A DNA stretch of 28,333 bases from an uncultured Microbacteriaceae bacterium (GTDB lineage: Bacteria; Actinomycetota; Actinomycetes; Actinomycetales; Microbacteriaceae). Shown here piece by piece: positions 1 to 9,291 of the stretch; position 1 is the stretch's first letter, and every line of letters begins with the position of its first letter. The notes below the pieces were generated by a model. The model did not search any database. It was not told the origin of the DNA and saw nothing but the letters and a program-made list of their open reading frames with translations. Location of the stretch: NCBI GenBank assembly GCA_946481135.1, contig CAMLMQ010000015.1, positions 1 through 28,333 on the forward strand, written 5' to 3'. The translations under genes and the position numbers were made by a program.

Positions 1-8
1 GGATCACC

Positions 9-911
9 ATGGCTGAGTTCGACGAACTCGACAGCCGCCTGCGCGACGCGCTCGGGCGTGCGGCCGAACCGGGTGACCCCGCCGGGGTCGCCGACGCCAT
101 CCGTGCGCGGCTGGCGTCCGGTGACTCCGGCACCTCGGTCGCCGCGTCGACCGCTCCGGGCTGGGGTGGCGGGGTGCTCTCGTGGATGCCGTGGCTCGCC
201 CTCGTCGTCGCGGGTGCGGTCGTCGGCGGGGCGATCGGCGTCTCGGGCCTCGTGGGTCGCCCCGCCGGGGCGACGGTCGTCGACGTCCCCGCCGCGCTCG
301 CCGAGTCGGCCGCCGCGTACGCATGCGTCGACGGCGAGCGCATCGGCCGCCTCGCCGCGGGCACGCGCGTGCTCGCGACGCAGCGCAGCGAGGACTCGCT
401 GTGGGTCGGCGTGCGCGACCCCGGGTCGGTCGGGAGCACCGTCTGGGTCGCCCTCGCCGACGTGACGCTCGACGGCGGTCAGCCCGCGATCGAGGCCCTG
501 CCGATCGGGGGCGCCTGCCCGGCCGTCGTCGTCACCGTCCCGACCGCGGCGCCCGTGCCGCCGCCGGAGCCGGGTCCGGCCCCCGCCCCGAACCCCGTCC
601 CCAACCCCGGACCGGTGGACGGGACGTCGCCGTCGTCCGGCAGTCCCTCGGTCGACACGGGGGTCTGCCCCGCGATCGTCCGCGTCTCGGCGAGCGACGA
701 CGTCGGAGTGACCGGCGTGACGGTGAGTTGGAGCGGCGCGGCGTCGGGCTCCGCGCAGATGAGTCCTCTCGGCGGCGGCCTGTGGCAGTACGCCTACGAC
801 TCCGCGAACTCGCCCGAGGGCAACATGACGTTCTCGTTCGTCGCGCGGGACGCCGCGGGCAACACGAGCGCGCCGATCGCCGTGAACACCTACATGGTGT
901 GTCTGATCTGA
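9..911 (+). CDS. Membrane-anchored protein: anti-sigma-like tail, SH3-like and Ig-like modules
   Basis: This encodes a predicted single-pass membrane protein of 300 residues. Residues 1-52 are charged and cytoplasmic, with a helical stretch and the phrase EPGDPAGVADAIRARL. That style is common in small proteins encoded after ECF sigma factor genes. Residues about 57-83 form one hydrophobic segment. An extracytoplasmic region of about 70 residues follows (YACVDGERIGRL through WVGVRDPG to VWVALADV), which looks like a bacterial SH3-like fold. Then comes a Pro-rich linker (about 178-205) and a C-terminal Ig-like module ending in FVARDAAGNTSAPIAV. The start ATG is preceded by GGATCACC, but only eight bases of upstream sequence are present. 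The next gene starts within a few bases of the stop, so the two probably form an operon that continues from upstream of the window. The anti-sigma role is inference; I recognise no catalytic motif. Confidence 0.75.
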   Translation: MAEFDELDSRLRDALGRAAEPGDPAGVADAIRARLASGDSGTSVAASTAPGWGGGVLSWMPWLALVVAGAVVGGAIGVSGLVGRPAGATVVDVPAALAESAAAYACVDGERIGRLAAGTRVLATQRSEDSLWVGVRDPGSVGSTVWVALADVTLDGGQPAIEALPIGGACPAVVVTVPTAAPVPPPEPGPAPAPNPVPNPGPVDGTSPSSGSPSVDTGVCPAIVRVSASDDVGVTGVTVSWSGAASGSAQMSPLGGGLWQYAYDSANSPEGNMTFSFVARDAAGNTSAPIAVNTYMVCLI

Positions 912-918
912 GGCCGTG

Positions 919-3372
919 ATGATGACCGTTCCCCGGTGGGTGATCCCCGCACTGGCCGCCGTCGCCGCCCTCGCGGTCGGCGTCGCGGCGGCGCTCGTCG
1001 CGTCGCGCTTCGCGACCCCCGAGACCGCCCGCGTCGAGTCGACGACGATCGAGGCCCCCGTGCTCGCACCCGTCTCCGACGACCCGACGCTCGAGGAGCT
1101 CGTCGCGGAGCACGGCGACGACGTGCCGGTGAGCCCGACGATCGCGATCGGCGAGGCCGTCGACCCCGACTCGGTGCCCGAGGACGCCGTGCCCGAGGAG
1201 CTCGCCGACCTCATCGAGGAACTCGCGACGGCCGACGATCCCGCCGACGTGCTGCCGCCGTCGGCGGTGCCCGCGGCCGAGGCACCCGCGGGCGACCCGT
1301 GCGCGGCCGAGGCGGCGGGGGCCGACTGCCCCGAGGGCGCGCCGGGCACGATCCGCGCCCTCGGCGGCGACCTGCCACCGCTCACCGTCTGGTCGACGGG
1401 GGCGAACGACGCCGCGTGTCCGGCCCCCGACGCGCCCGGCAGCGTGCGGTTCTGGGCACGCACGAACGCTCCGGTCACGTTCACCCTGCGCATCTCGCAG
1501 GGCGATCCGCGGCGCCAGGTCGTCGAGTCCAGCGACGAGGCGATCGAGCGCTGGGTCGAGGAGAGCGCCGCGGAGGAGGCGTGGATCGACCACTGCATCG
1601 AGATCGTCGACCTCATCCCCGACGTGCCGGTGTTCGTCTACCTCGACGCCACCGACGCGCTCGAGCGGCGCGCGACCCGCGCCCTCACCCTCGCGGTGTC
1701 CGACGGCCTCGGCGTGCCGCCCACGCGGATCCACCCGATCGGCGACTCGACGGTCTTCGTCTCCGCCCCGCATCCCGCGGATCAGACGGCGCGGATGCTC
1801 GTGCTCGGCGGCGACGGGGAGTCCGAACCGTCGTGCGCCTACGACGGCAGCGCGCGGCGCGCCTTCCCGACGGTGCCGCACTCGGTGCGCACCGAGACCG
1901 TCGGCGCCGACTACCTCGCCGCGCACGACTACGAACCCGCCTACACCCGCCGGTCGAGCGCGACCTTCGCGGTGACCCCGTCGACGTCCCTCATCGTCTG
2001 CGTCGGCTGGTTCCCCGCGAGCGACACCCGCCCCACGTTCGACCGCGACACCCCGCTGCGCGTGAGCGAGTACCGCATGACGAGCCCGGATGTCGTCGCG
2101 CCCGTCGTCCGCGTCGCCGAGGTCGTGCTCACGTCGGATGCCGACGACGACAGCGTGTTCGTCCGCGGCACGACCGAGAACGGCCAGCCGTGCGGCGCGT
2201 GGCGCGGCCCGGCGTTCGACGCCGCCGCGCGCAACGTCGTCTGCGACTACGGCGCCCTCGTCGGCTGGACGGATGCCGGCGGCGCGCTGCTCGTCACGAC
2301 CGAGGTGCAGACCGCCGAGGGGCTCGCCGTCAACGACGTGCTGCTCGACGTCGGACTGCTCTCGTGCGTGAGCGGATGCAGCGGGCGCACGCGCTCCTAC
2401 GACGTGCCGCTGTCGACCTTCATCCGCCCGCACCGCATCTGCAGCGACGACTGCCGCGTCAACGTCGGCGAGACGATCGGCTTCCTGCGGCTGCGGGCGA
2501 CGTGGCCGGCCAGCACGGCGGGCACGGGTGAGGGCTGGGTGCTCGGCGCGTGGCGGGAGGGCGCGGCGACGGCGCCGCGCGACCCGCAGCCGCAGCTCGA
2601 CACGTCGGCGGGCTTCACGGTGACGCCGTCGGAGAGCGGCGTCGCGCGGGCATTCCAGGCGACCGCGACCGTGCGTGTCGACCGCGCCGTCACCGCGACG
2701 GCCGAACTGCTCTGGGCCGACTCCGTGGCCGGCGTGTGTCCGCGTCCCGGCGGCTCGACCACGTGGTCGTCGGAGGCCGCCGCGTCGATGCACCGCATCG
2801 CGTTCGACGGCCTCTGCGCCGGCGTCGCCTACAACGTGCGACTCACCCTCACCGCGGCGGATGGCGCGACCTCGACCTATCTGCACGCGTCGCCGACGGC
2901 CGACACGCGCCTCTGGATCGGTGCGGCGTTCTCGACCCCGACGGAGCGGCTGCCCGTCGTCGTCGACGATGTGCGGATCTCGACCGGCGACCCCGAGCGC
3001 GTGGTCGTCCTGCGGGCGATCCGGGTCGAGGTCGGGTGGGTGGACGCCCGCATCCTCCGTGGCCACCCCGACCAGAACTGCTACGTCGGCGACGTCCACG
3101 GCATCCGATCGGGACTCTCCGCCGCGAACGTCGGCGAGATGGTGAGCGTCCGTGTGACCGCGACGCTGGGCGCCGGTACCGTCGCGCCCGGCACCACGAC
3201 GCCGACGTTCCCGACGCGCTGCGTCACCGAGGGGCTGACGTACGCCGACACGGAACGGGTCGAATTCACGGGCTACGTGAGCTACGACGAGTTCCTCGCC
3301 GGCCCGACGATCACGATGACCGACACCGCGACCGGGTACACCGCGACCGTCGTGCTCACCGACGCGCTCTGA
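919..3372 (+). CDS. Large membrane-anchored extracytoplasmic protein of unknown function
   Basis: This is an 817-residue protein with an N-terminal hydrophobic segment (about 7-30) that can be a signal anchor. An acidic, Pro/Ala-rich spacer (about 32-115) follows, then roughly 700 residues predicted to be beta-rich. Several paired cysteines suggest disulfides outside the membrane. A segment around residues 570-680 (PSESGVARAFQATATVRV through AYNVRLTLTAADGATSTY) resembles a fibronectin-III-like module. No enzyme motif was found. GTG 916, ATG 919 and ATG 922 are consecutive in frame. GAGG at 910-913 is spaced best for 919 or 922, so 919 was chosen. The gap to the preceding gene is a few bases, so the two are likely co-transcribed and may act together at the surface. 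The gene converges on nei with four bases between the stop codons. Confidence 0.75.
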   Translation: MMTVPRWVIPALAAVAALAVGVAAALVASRFATPETARVESTTIEAPVLAPVSDDPTLEELVAEHGDDVPVSPTIAIGEAVDPDSVPEDAVPEELADLIEELATADDPADVLPPSAVPAAEAPAGDPCAAEAAGADCPEGAPGTIRALGGDLPPLTVWSTGANDAACPAPDAPGSVRFWARTNAPVTFTLRISQGDPRRQVVESSDEAIERWVEESAAEEAWIDHCIEIVDLIPDVPVFVYLDATDALERRATRALTLAVSDGLGVPPTRIHPIGDSTVFVSAPHPADQTARMLVLGGDGESEPSCAYDGSARRAFPTVPHSVRTETVGADYLAAHDYEPAYTRRSSATFAVTPSTSLIVCVGWFPASDTRPTFDRDTPLRVSEYRMTSPDVVAPVVRVAEVVLTSDADDDSVFVRGTTENGQPCGAWRGPAFDAAARNVVCDYGALVGWTDAGGALLVTTEVQTAEGLAVNDVLLDVGLLSCVSGCSGRTRSYDVPLSTFIRPHRICSDDCRVNVGETIGFLRLRATWPASTAGTGEGWVLGAWREGAATAPRDPQPQLDTSAGFTVTPSESGVARAFQATATVRVDRAVTATAELLWADSVAGVCPRPGGSTTWSSEAAASMHRIAFDGLCAGVAYNVRLTLTAADGATSTYLHASPTADTRLWIGAAFSTPTERLPVVVDDVRISTGDPERVVVLRAIRVEVGWVDARILRGHPDQNCYVGDVHGIRSGLSAANVGEMVSVRVTATLGAGTVAPGTTTPTFPTRCVTEGLTYADTERVEFTGYVSYDEFLAGPTITMTDTATGYTATVVLTDAL

Positions 3373-3376
3373 GCGC

Positions 3377-4156
3377 TCACGACTGGCAGCGAGGGCACCA
3401 CGTGACGACGCGTTCCTGCCCCTCGACCCGGCCGAGTTCTCCGCCGAGCAGGCGTGTGCCGCAGCGGCGACACGGCCGCCCGGTGCGCCCGTAGACCCAG
3501 CTCGTGCGTCCGGGGCGCAGGTCGCCCGTCGTCGACCGGGTGAAGCGCTGCTTGTTGGCCTGCAGCATCCTCTCGGCGAGGTCGACGACCTTCTCCAGAT
3601 GCGGCGTCTCGCCGACGGGCCGGGTCGGCAGCAGCCCGCGCAGGAAGCAGAGCTCGTTCGCGTAGACGTTGCCGACCCCGGCGAGGTTGCGCTGGTCGAG
3701 CAGGGCGACGTAGATCGGCACCTCGGATGCCGCGGCGAGCCGACGCACCGCCTCGTCGGCATCCCAGTCCGGGCCGAGCAGATCCGGCCCGAGGTGGCCG
3801 ACGATCTCGTGCTCCTCGGTCGTCCGGATCACCTCGAGCGTGCCGAGCTCGAAGCCGACGGCTTGCACGTCGGGTGCGTCGAGCACGACCCGGGCCGCGG
3901 AGGCGGGCTTCGTCCAGCGCTCCCCGCCCGAGTAGGTGCGCCAGACGCCCTCCATCTTCAGATGCGAATGGATGCTGAACTCGCCCACGCGGTGGAACAG
4001 ATGCTTGCCTCGGGCCACGACCTCCCGAACGGTCTCGCCCGAGAGGTCGAGCGTCGCGAACCGGGGAACGCGGAAGTCGCTCTTCGTGAGCACCCTGTCG
4101 GCCAGGGCGGCGTGCTGCAGCTGTGCGGTCTTCCAGACGGTGTCGCCTTCGGGCAT
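3377..4156 (-). CDS. nei: Fpg/Nei-family DNA glycosylase/AP lyase (endonuclease VIII-like)
   Basis: This is a base-excision-repair enzyme that removes oxidised bases and nicks the abasic site. The 259 residues begin MPEGDT. Removal of Met exposes the catalytic Pro2, and Glu3 is the family's second catalytic residue. Lys51 in RGKHLF matches the conserved beta-hairpin lysine. The helix-two-turn-helix lies at about 153-172 (LDQRNLAGVGNVYANELCF). The C-terminal zinc finger is complete: Cys229, Cys232, Cys254 and Cys257, with Arg249 before it. The MPEGDTV start is typical of the Nei rather than the Fpg branch. The start lies two bases after the stop of the nuclease-like gene and GGGGAG sits upstream, so it is probably translated from the same transcript as lhr. 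From memory, lhr and nei are also adjacent in mycobacteria, which supports a functional link. Confidence 0.93.
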   Translation of the reverse strand: MPEGDTVWKTAQLQHAALADRVLTKSDFRVPRFATLDLSGETVREVVARGKHLFHRVGEFSIHSHLKMEGVWRTYSGGERWTKPASAARVVLDAPDVQAVGFELGTLEVIRTTEEHEIVGHLGPDLLGPDWDADEAVRRLAAASEVPIYVALLDQRNLAGVGNVYANELCFLRGLLPTRPVGETPHLEKVVDLAERMLQANKQRFTRSTTGDLRPGRTSWVYGRTGRPCRRCGTRLLGGELGRVEGQERVVTWCPRCQS

Positions 4157-4158
4157 CC

Positions 4159-4692
4159 TCAGCAGGCTCCCCACAGGCCGAGCCCGTCGTGGGCCGCCGC
4201 ATCCTCCGCGGCGCGCAGCTCGTCGTACCACGCGTCGTTCGGGGCGACTCGGATGGCCTCGGCGAAGCCGCTCTCGACGAGGGCGAGATTCACGAAGACG
4301 TCGTCGTCGGTCCAGAGGTAGAGCAACAGGCGACCGTAGTCGTCGCGGGGGTCGAGGTCGGAGGCGACCCGCAGCGCCGAACCGATCGGCGCGAGCCTCA
4401 GCAGTTCGGCCTCCGCCTCGTCGCCGAAGCACTCGCGCACCGGGTGAACCTCCGGGGTGTCGATGCCGACCAGGCGCACGTTCTCGACGGCGCCGTCGGG
4501 GTCGCGCAGTCGGAGGGTGTCGCCATCCGTCACGCTGACCACCTCCCACGACTCGGCATCCGCGGGCGGTGCGGGATGCGCGGCCGCGGGGCCTGCGGGC
4601 GGGTCGCCGACCGTCCCCGACGAGGTCGCGACGATCCACACCGCGAACGCCGCGAGGGCGAGCACGGCCGCGAGGAGGAGAACGCGTCTCAT
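4159..4692 (-). CDS. Staphylococcal-nuclease-like (thermonuclease) protein, exported or membrane-anchored
   Basis: This 177-residue protein has a hydrophobic N-terminus (residues 4-22) without a lipobox, then a Pro/Ala linker, then a staphylococcal nuclease (SNase) domain at about 48-177. Key residues of the family are present: Asp58 in DGDT, Arg73, Asp78 and Glu81 in NVRLVGIDTPE, and Arg121 in DDYGR. These correspond to D21, R35, D40, E43 and R87 of S. aureus nuclease, so the domain should be a calcium-dependent nuclease. The ATG overlaps the lhr stop codon (ATGA), and nei follows two bases later. The oddity is location: the N-terminus predicts export, while both flanking genes encode cytoplasmic repair enzymes. 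Cys88 and Cys177 could form a disulfide, consistent with an extracytoplasmic site. A role in extracellular DNA use or defence is as likely as one in repair. Confidence 0.88.
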   Translation of the reverse strand: MRRVLLLAAVLALAAFAVWIVATSSGTVGDPPAGPAAAHPAPPADAESWEVVSVTDGDTLRLRDPDGAVENVRLVGIDTPEVHPVRECFGDEAEAELLRLAPIGSALRVASDLDPRDDYGRLLLYLWTDDDVFVNLALVESGFAEAIRVAPNDAWYDELRAAEDAAAHDGLGLWGAC

Positions 4693-7600
4693 CCTCGGAG
4701 CCTCAGTCCCTGCGGGGTCGTCGCGAATCCGGCGGCGACGAGCGCGTCGCCGAGCGGGCTTCCGACGCCCCATTCGCCGTCGATCTTCTCGATGCGCAGC
4801 CGACCTCCGGTACGGCGCACCGTCTCGGCGAGCGAGACGGCCGCCGCCCGGAGCTCGTCCTCGTCGGTCGTGAACGTGAGCACCGACTTGCCGCCGCGCT
4901 CCACATAGACGCCGAGGCCGCCATCCACGAGGGTCACGAGCGCGCCCGCCTTGCGTCCGGGGCGGTGGCCCTCGACGCTCGGCCACCCGAGCGCCGCGCC
5001 GTACGGATTCGCCGGGTCGGTCGCGGCGAGGGTCACCGCGACCGGGAACGTGCCGTCCTCGGGCTCGGCGGCGAAGGTGCGCAGGCGGTCCACCGTCGCG
5101 GGCGTCGCGAACTGCGCGGCGCCGAGACCCTCGACGAAGTAGCCGCGGCGGGTTCGCCCGGTCTCCTCCAGGCCGGCGAGCACCTTGTACGCGAGGGCGA
5201 AGCCGCCGGCGACGCCCTCCGACACGACGGCGCCGCGGGTGACGACGCCGTGACGCTCGAGCAGGGTCTCGGCGAGTGCGGCGGAGCGCACGGTCGGGTT
5301 GGCCTCGGGTGCCGGCAGCAGCGACCAGCGACCCGCGACCGTCGGGGGAGCGGTCTGCGCGAGCGCGCTGAGCACGCGGCCGGGCGCGCGCCGTCCGCGG
5401 GCGCGGGGGGCGGTGCGCGGGCGGGTGGTCGTGGCGCCGAGTCGTGCGCGAAGCGGGGCGAGGGTGTCGTTGCCGACGAGTCCCGACCAGACGAGATCCC
5501 AGAGCGCGCTCGCGAGGTCCTTGTCGTCGACGGGGGCGGTGACGCCGAGCGCGGTCGAGAGCTGACGGAAGAAGAACGCGCCACCGCCCGCGAGTGCGTC
5601 GATGATGCGGCCGTGCAGGTCGCCGTGCTCGGTCAGGTCGGGCTCGGCGAGCGTGAGCGGCGCGGTGTCGGCGAGGTGCAGCGCGAGCCAGCCGTCGCCG
5701 CCGGGCAGCTCGCCGCGCCCCGACCAGAGCACCTCCCCGGTCGTCGTCAGCTCGTCGAGCATCGCGGGGGAGTAGTCGCGCACCCGGCTCGGCAGCACGA
5801 GCGATTCCCACGTCGAGGCGGGCAGTGCGACGCCGGCCAGCTGGTCGATCGCCGAGATGAGGCCGTCGACACCGCGGAGGTCGCCGAACCGATGCCAGCT
5901 CGGCAGGAAGCGTCCGAGGGCCCGCTGCGGCACGGGTTCGACGTCGGAGCGCAGGGCCGCGAGGCTTCGGCGGCGCAGACGACGCAGGATCTCGGCATCC
6001 ACCCACTCGACCCCGGTCGCCCCGGGTCGGAACTCGCCCTCGACCACCCTCCGGTCGGCCGCGAAGCGCCGCAGCACGTCGGTGACGACCGCGACGCCGA
6101 GTCCGAACCGGTCGGCGACATCCTGGGCGGCGAACGGCCCGTGGGTGCGCACGTAGCGCGAGACGAGGTCGCCGACAGGATCGTCGACCGGGTCGAGGAA
6201 CGCCGTCGGCACCCCGATGGGCAGCGGCACCCCGAGGGCATCCCGCAGGCGGCTGGCATCCTCGACAGTCGCCCACCGCTCCTGCCCGGCGATCGTCGCC
6301 CGGATGACCCGGTTCTCCCGCGCGAGCCGCTCGAGGTCGGCGGACACCTCGACGCCGGGGAGGGCTCGTTCGGTGAGCTCGGCGGCGGAGAGGGGGCCGA
6401 GCAGACGGAGGAGGTCGACGAGGCCCTCGGCGTCCTTCGCTCTGCGGTCGTCGGTGAGGCGCTGCAGCTCGAGCTCGGTCTGCTGCAGCACCTTCTCGTC
6501 GAGCAGCTCGCGCAGCTCGGCCCGGCCGAGCAGTTCGGCGAGCAGCGTCGGGTCGAGCGAGAGGGCGGCGGCGCGGCGCTCCGCGAGGGGCGAGTCGCCC
6601 TCGTACATGAAGGCCGCGACGTACCCGAACAGCAGCGACCGGGCGAACGGCGACGGGGTGCTCGTCTCGACCTCCACCATCCGCACCCGACGGCTTGCGA
6701 TCGCGGAGGTCAGGTCGGCGAGCGCCGGGAGGTCGTAGACGTCTTGCAGCACCTCGCGCACCGTCTCAAGGATGACGGGGAACGACGGGTACTTGCGGGC
6801 GACGTCGAGCAGCTGCGCGCTGCGTTGCCGCTGCTGCCACAGCGGGTTGCGCCGCCCCGGGTTGTAGCGGGGCAGCAGCAGCGCCCGCGCGGCGTTCTCG
6901 CGGAAACGCGACGCGAAGAGCGCCGAGCCGCCGACCTCGAGGGTGACGAGCTCCTCCAACTCCTCCCGCTCGAACAGGAACAGCTCCGCCCCGGGCGGTT
7001 CCGCATCCGTCTCGGGCAGCCGCACGACGATCCCGTCGTCGCCCGCCATCGCGGAGCCCTCGACCCCGAGCCGCTCCCGGATGCGGGCCGACACCGCGAG
7101 CGCCCACGGCGCGTGCACGGGGGTGCCGTAGGGGGAGTGCAGCACGAGCCGCCAGTCGCCGAGCTCGTCGCGGAACCGCTCGACGAGCAGCGTCGAGTCG
7201 GTCGGGACGGCCCCCGTCGCGACCTTCTGCTCCTCGACGAAGCGCAGGAGGTTGCCGACCGCCCACTCGTCGAGTCCACTCGCGCGCAGACGCTGCTCGA
7301 TGCCGGTCGGGCGCGCGGCGAGGTCTCTCGTGAACGCCCCGATCGCCGCCCCGAGTTCCGCGGGCCGCCCGAGCCCGTCGCCCTTCCAGAACGGCACGCG
7401 CCCGGGCTGCCCGAACGCCGGCGTCACGAGCACGCGGTCGGAGGTGATCTCCTCGATCCGCCAGCTCGTCGCACCGAGGGCGATCACATCCCCGACGCGG
7501 GACTCGTAGACCATCTCCTCGTCGAGCTCGCCGACCCGCCGGGCGCCGTCCTCGGTGCCGACGATGAACACGCCGAACATCCCGCGGTCGGGGATGGTGC

Positions 7601-9236
7601 CTCCGCTCGTGACGGCGAGCCGCTGCGCCCCGGGGCGGCCGGCGAGGGTGCCGGCGACGCGGTCCCACACGATGCGGGGGCGCAGTTCGGCGAACTCGTC
7701 CGACGGATACCGGCCGGCGAGCAGGTCGAGGGTCGCCTCGTACGCGCTCCTCGGCAGCGTCGCGAATGGCGCCGACCGTCGCACCGTCTCGAACCACTCC
7801 TCGACGTCGACGGTGTCGAGCGCGACCGCGGCGACGGTCTGCTGGGCGAGGATGTCGAGCGGATTCTGCGGCACGGCGATCGCCTCGATGAGCCCCGTGC
7901 GCATCCGCTCGCTCACGACGGTCGTGCCGAGCAGGTCGGCGCGGTGCTTCGGGAACAGCACGCCCTTCGAGATCTCCCCCACCTGATGTCCGGCGCGGCC
8001 GACGCGCTGCAGCCCCGACGCGACCGACGGCGGCGTCTCGACCTGGATGACGAGATCGACGGCGCCCATGTCGATGCCGAGTTCGAGCGAGCTCGTCGCG
8101 ACGACGCAGCGCAGGCGCCCCGACTTGAGGTCGTCCTCGATCTGCGCGCGCTGCTCCTTGCTCACCGACCCGTGGTGGGCCCGCGCGAGGATCGGCTCGG
8201 TCCCCGCAGTGGAGCCCGACTGGCCCATGATCGCGGCCGGTGGTCGAGTAGCCGCCGCGGGCGGCGTGTCGAGGCCCCCGGCGGGGACGAGCAGCTCGGC
8301 ATACAGCTCGTTCATGGATGCCGTGAGCCGCTCGGCGAGGCGGCGCGAGTTCGCGAAGACGATCGTCGAGCGGTGCTCGAGCACCTGGTCGACGATCGCC
8401 CGGTCGACGTGCGGCCAGATCGAGCCCGCCGACTGCAGCCCGGTCTCCTCCGGCTCGCCCGGCCCCGGGACCACGGGGTCGGTCGAGCGCACCCCGAGCT
8501 CGGTCATGTCCTCGACGGGTACGACGACGCGCAGGTCGAAGGTCTTCGCGGCGGGCGGCTGCACGATCGTGACGGGCGCCTGCCCGCCGAGGAACCGTGC
8601 GACCTCCTCGATCGGGCGCACGGTCGCGCTCAGCCCGATGCGTTGCGCCGGCTTCTCGAGGTGGGCGTCCAGTCGCTCCAACGTCACCGCGAGGTGCGCG
8701 CCGCGCTTCGAGGCGGCGACCGCGTGGATCTCGTCGACGATGACCGTCTCGACGCCCGCGAGCGTCTCGCGCGCGGCCGACGTGAGCATGAGGTAGAGCG
8801 ACTCGGGGGTCGTGATGAGGATGTCGGGGGGCTCGCGCTGCAGCAGGCGCCGGTCGGCGCTCGTCGTGTCACCCGAGCGCACCCCGACGGCGATCGGCGG
8901 CACCTCCTGCCCGAGCCGCCGCCCCGTCGCGGCGATGCCGACGAGGGGGCTGCGCAGGTTGCGCTCGACGTCGACGCCGAGCGCCTTGAGCGGCGAGATG
9001 TAGAGCACGCGGGTGCGTCGCTTCGGATCGTCGGGTTTCGGCGTCGCGGCGAGCCGGTCGAGCGACCACAGGAACGCCGACAGCGTCTTGCCCGACCCGG
9101 TCGGCGCGACGACGAGCGCGTGCCGGCCCGACGAGATCGCCTCCCACGCCCCCGCCTGCGCGGGCGTGGGCTCGGGGAACGCGCCCGCGAACCACTCCCG
9201 CGTCGCGGGGGAGAAGCGCTCGAGCGCGGCGTGCAT
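4689..9236 (-). CDS. lhr: Lhr-family superfamily 2 DNA helicase (full length)
   Basis: This is a large helicase-related protein of 1515 residues, close to the roughly 1500 known for actinobacterial Lhr. It is an ATP-dependent 3'-5' DNA translocase/helicase of DNA repair. The first RecA domain carries VAPTGSGKT (residues 43-51), the DEIH box (168-171) and SAT (203-205). The second carries RCVVATSSLELGIDMG and the arginine-finger motif QRVGRAGHQ (410-418). Lhr-type winged-helix and beta-barrel regions follow to about 870. A long C-terminal region to 1515 corresponds to the Lhr-CTD, which includes AlkZ-like winged helices. A Pro/Ala/Thr-rich insert at about 317-348 is probably a surface loop. 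The ATG is chosen because GGGAGG lies eight bases upstream. The frame stays open further upstream but without an equally good start. The stop overlaps the next gene's start. Confidence 0.95.
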   Translation of the reverse strand: MHAALERFSPATREWFAGAFPEPTPAQAGAWEAISSGRHALVVAPTGSGKTLSAFLWSLDRLAATPKPDDPKRRTRVLYISPLKALGVDVERNLRSPLVGIAATGRRLGQEVPPIAVGVRSGDTTSADRRLLQREPPDILITTPESLYLMLTSAARETLAGVETVIVDEIHAVAASKRGAHLAVTLERLDAHLEKPAQRIGLSATVRPIEEVARFLGGQAPVTIVQPPAAKTFDLRVVVPVEDMTELGVRSTDPVVPGPGEPEETGLQSAGSIWPHVDRAIVDQVLEHRSTIVFANSRRLAERLTASMNELYAELLVPAGGLDTPPAAATRPPAAIMGQSGSTAGTEPILARAHHGSVSKEQRAQIEDDLKSGRLRCVVATSSLELGIDMGAVDLVIQVETPPSVASGLQRVGRAGHQVGEISKGVLFPKHRADLLGTTVVSERMRTGLIEAIAVPQNPLDILAQQTVAAVALDTVDVEEWFETVRRSAPFATLPRSAYEATLDLLAGRYPSDEFAELRPRIVWDRVAGTLAGRPGAQRLAVTSGGTIPDRGMFGVFIVGTEDGARRVGELDEEMVYESRVGDVIALGATSWRIEEITSDRVLVTPAFGQPGRVPFWKGDGLGRPAELGAAIGAFTRDLAARPTGIEQRLRASGLDEWAVGNLLRFVEEQKVATGAVPTDSTLLVERFRDELGDWRLVLHSPYGTPVHAPWALAVSARIRERLGVEGSAMAGDDGIVVRLPETDAEPPGAELFLFEREELEELVTLEVGGSALFASRFRENAARALLLPRYNPGRRNPLWQQRQRSAQLLDVARKYPSFPVILETVREVLQDVYDLPALADLTSAIASRRVRMVEVETSTPSPFARSLLFGYVAAFMYEGDSPLAERRAAALSLDPTLLAELLGRAELRELLDEKVLQQTELELQRLTDDRRAKDAEGLVDLLRLLGPLSAAELTERALPGVEVSADLERLARENRVIRATIAGQERWATVEDASRLRDALGVPLPIGVPTAFLDPVDDPVGDLVSRYVRTHGPFAAQDVADRFGLGVAVVTDVLRRFAADRRVVEGEFRPGATGVEWVDAEILRRLRRRSLAALRSDVEPVPQRALGRFLPSWHRFGDLRGVDGLISAIDQLAGVALPASTWESLVLPSRVRDYSPAMLDELTTTGEVLWSGRGELPGGDGWLALHLADTAPLTLAEPDLTEHGDLHGRIIDALAGGGAFFFRQLSTALGVTAPVDDKDLASALWDLVWSGLVGNDTLAPLRARLGATTTRPRTAPRARGRRAPGRVLSALAQTAPPTVAGRWSLLPAPEANPTVRSAALAETLLERHGVVTRGAVVSEGVAGGFALAYKVLAGLEETGRTRRGYFVEGLGAAQFATPATVDRLRTFAAEPEDGTFPVAVTLAATDPANPYGAALGWPSVEGHRPGRKAGALVTLVDGGLGVYVERGGKSVLTFTTDEDELRAAAVSLAETVRRTGGRLRIEKIDGEWGVGSPLGDALVAAGFATTPQGLRLRG

Positions 9237-9291
9237 CCTCCTATCCTCCCGCGCGCCACCGTCAACCGCTCGGGTCGTGCGCGGGCGCCGG

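Noticed and set aside
8193..8288. Possible frameshift or inserted element in lhr
   Set aside because: The frame is continuous and helicase motifs on both sides are intact; the Pro/Ala/Thr-rich stretch is best read as a loop insertion.
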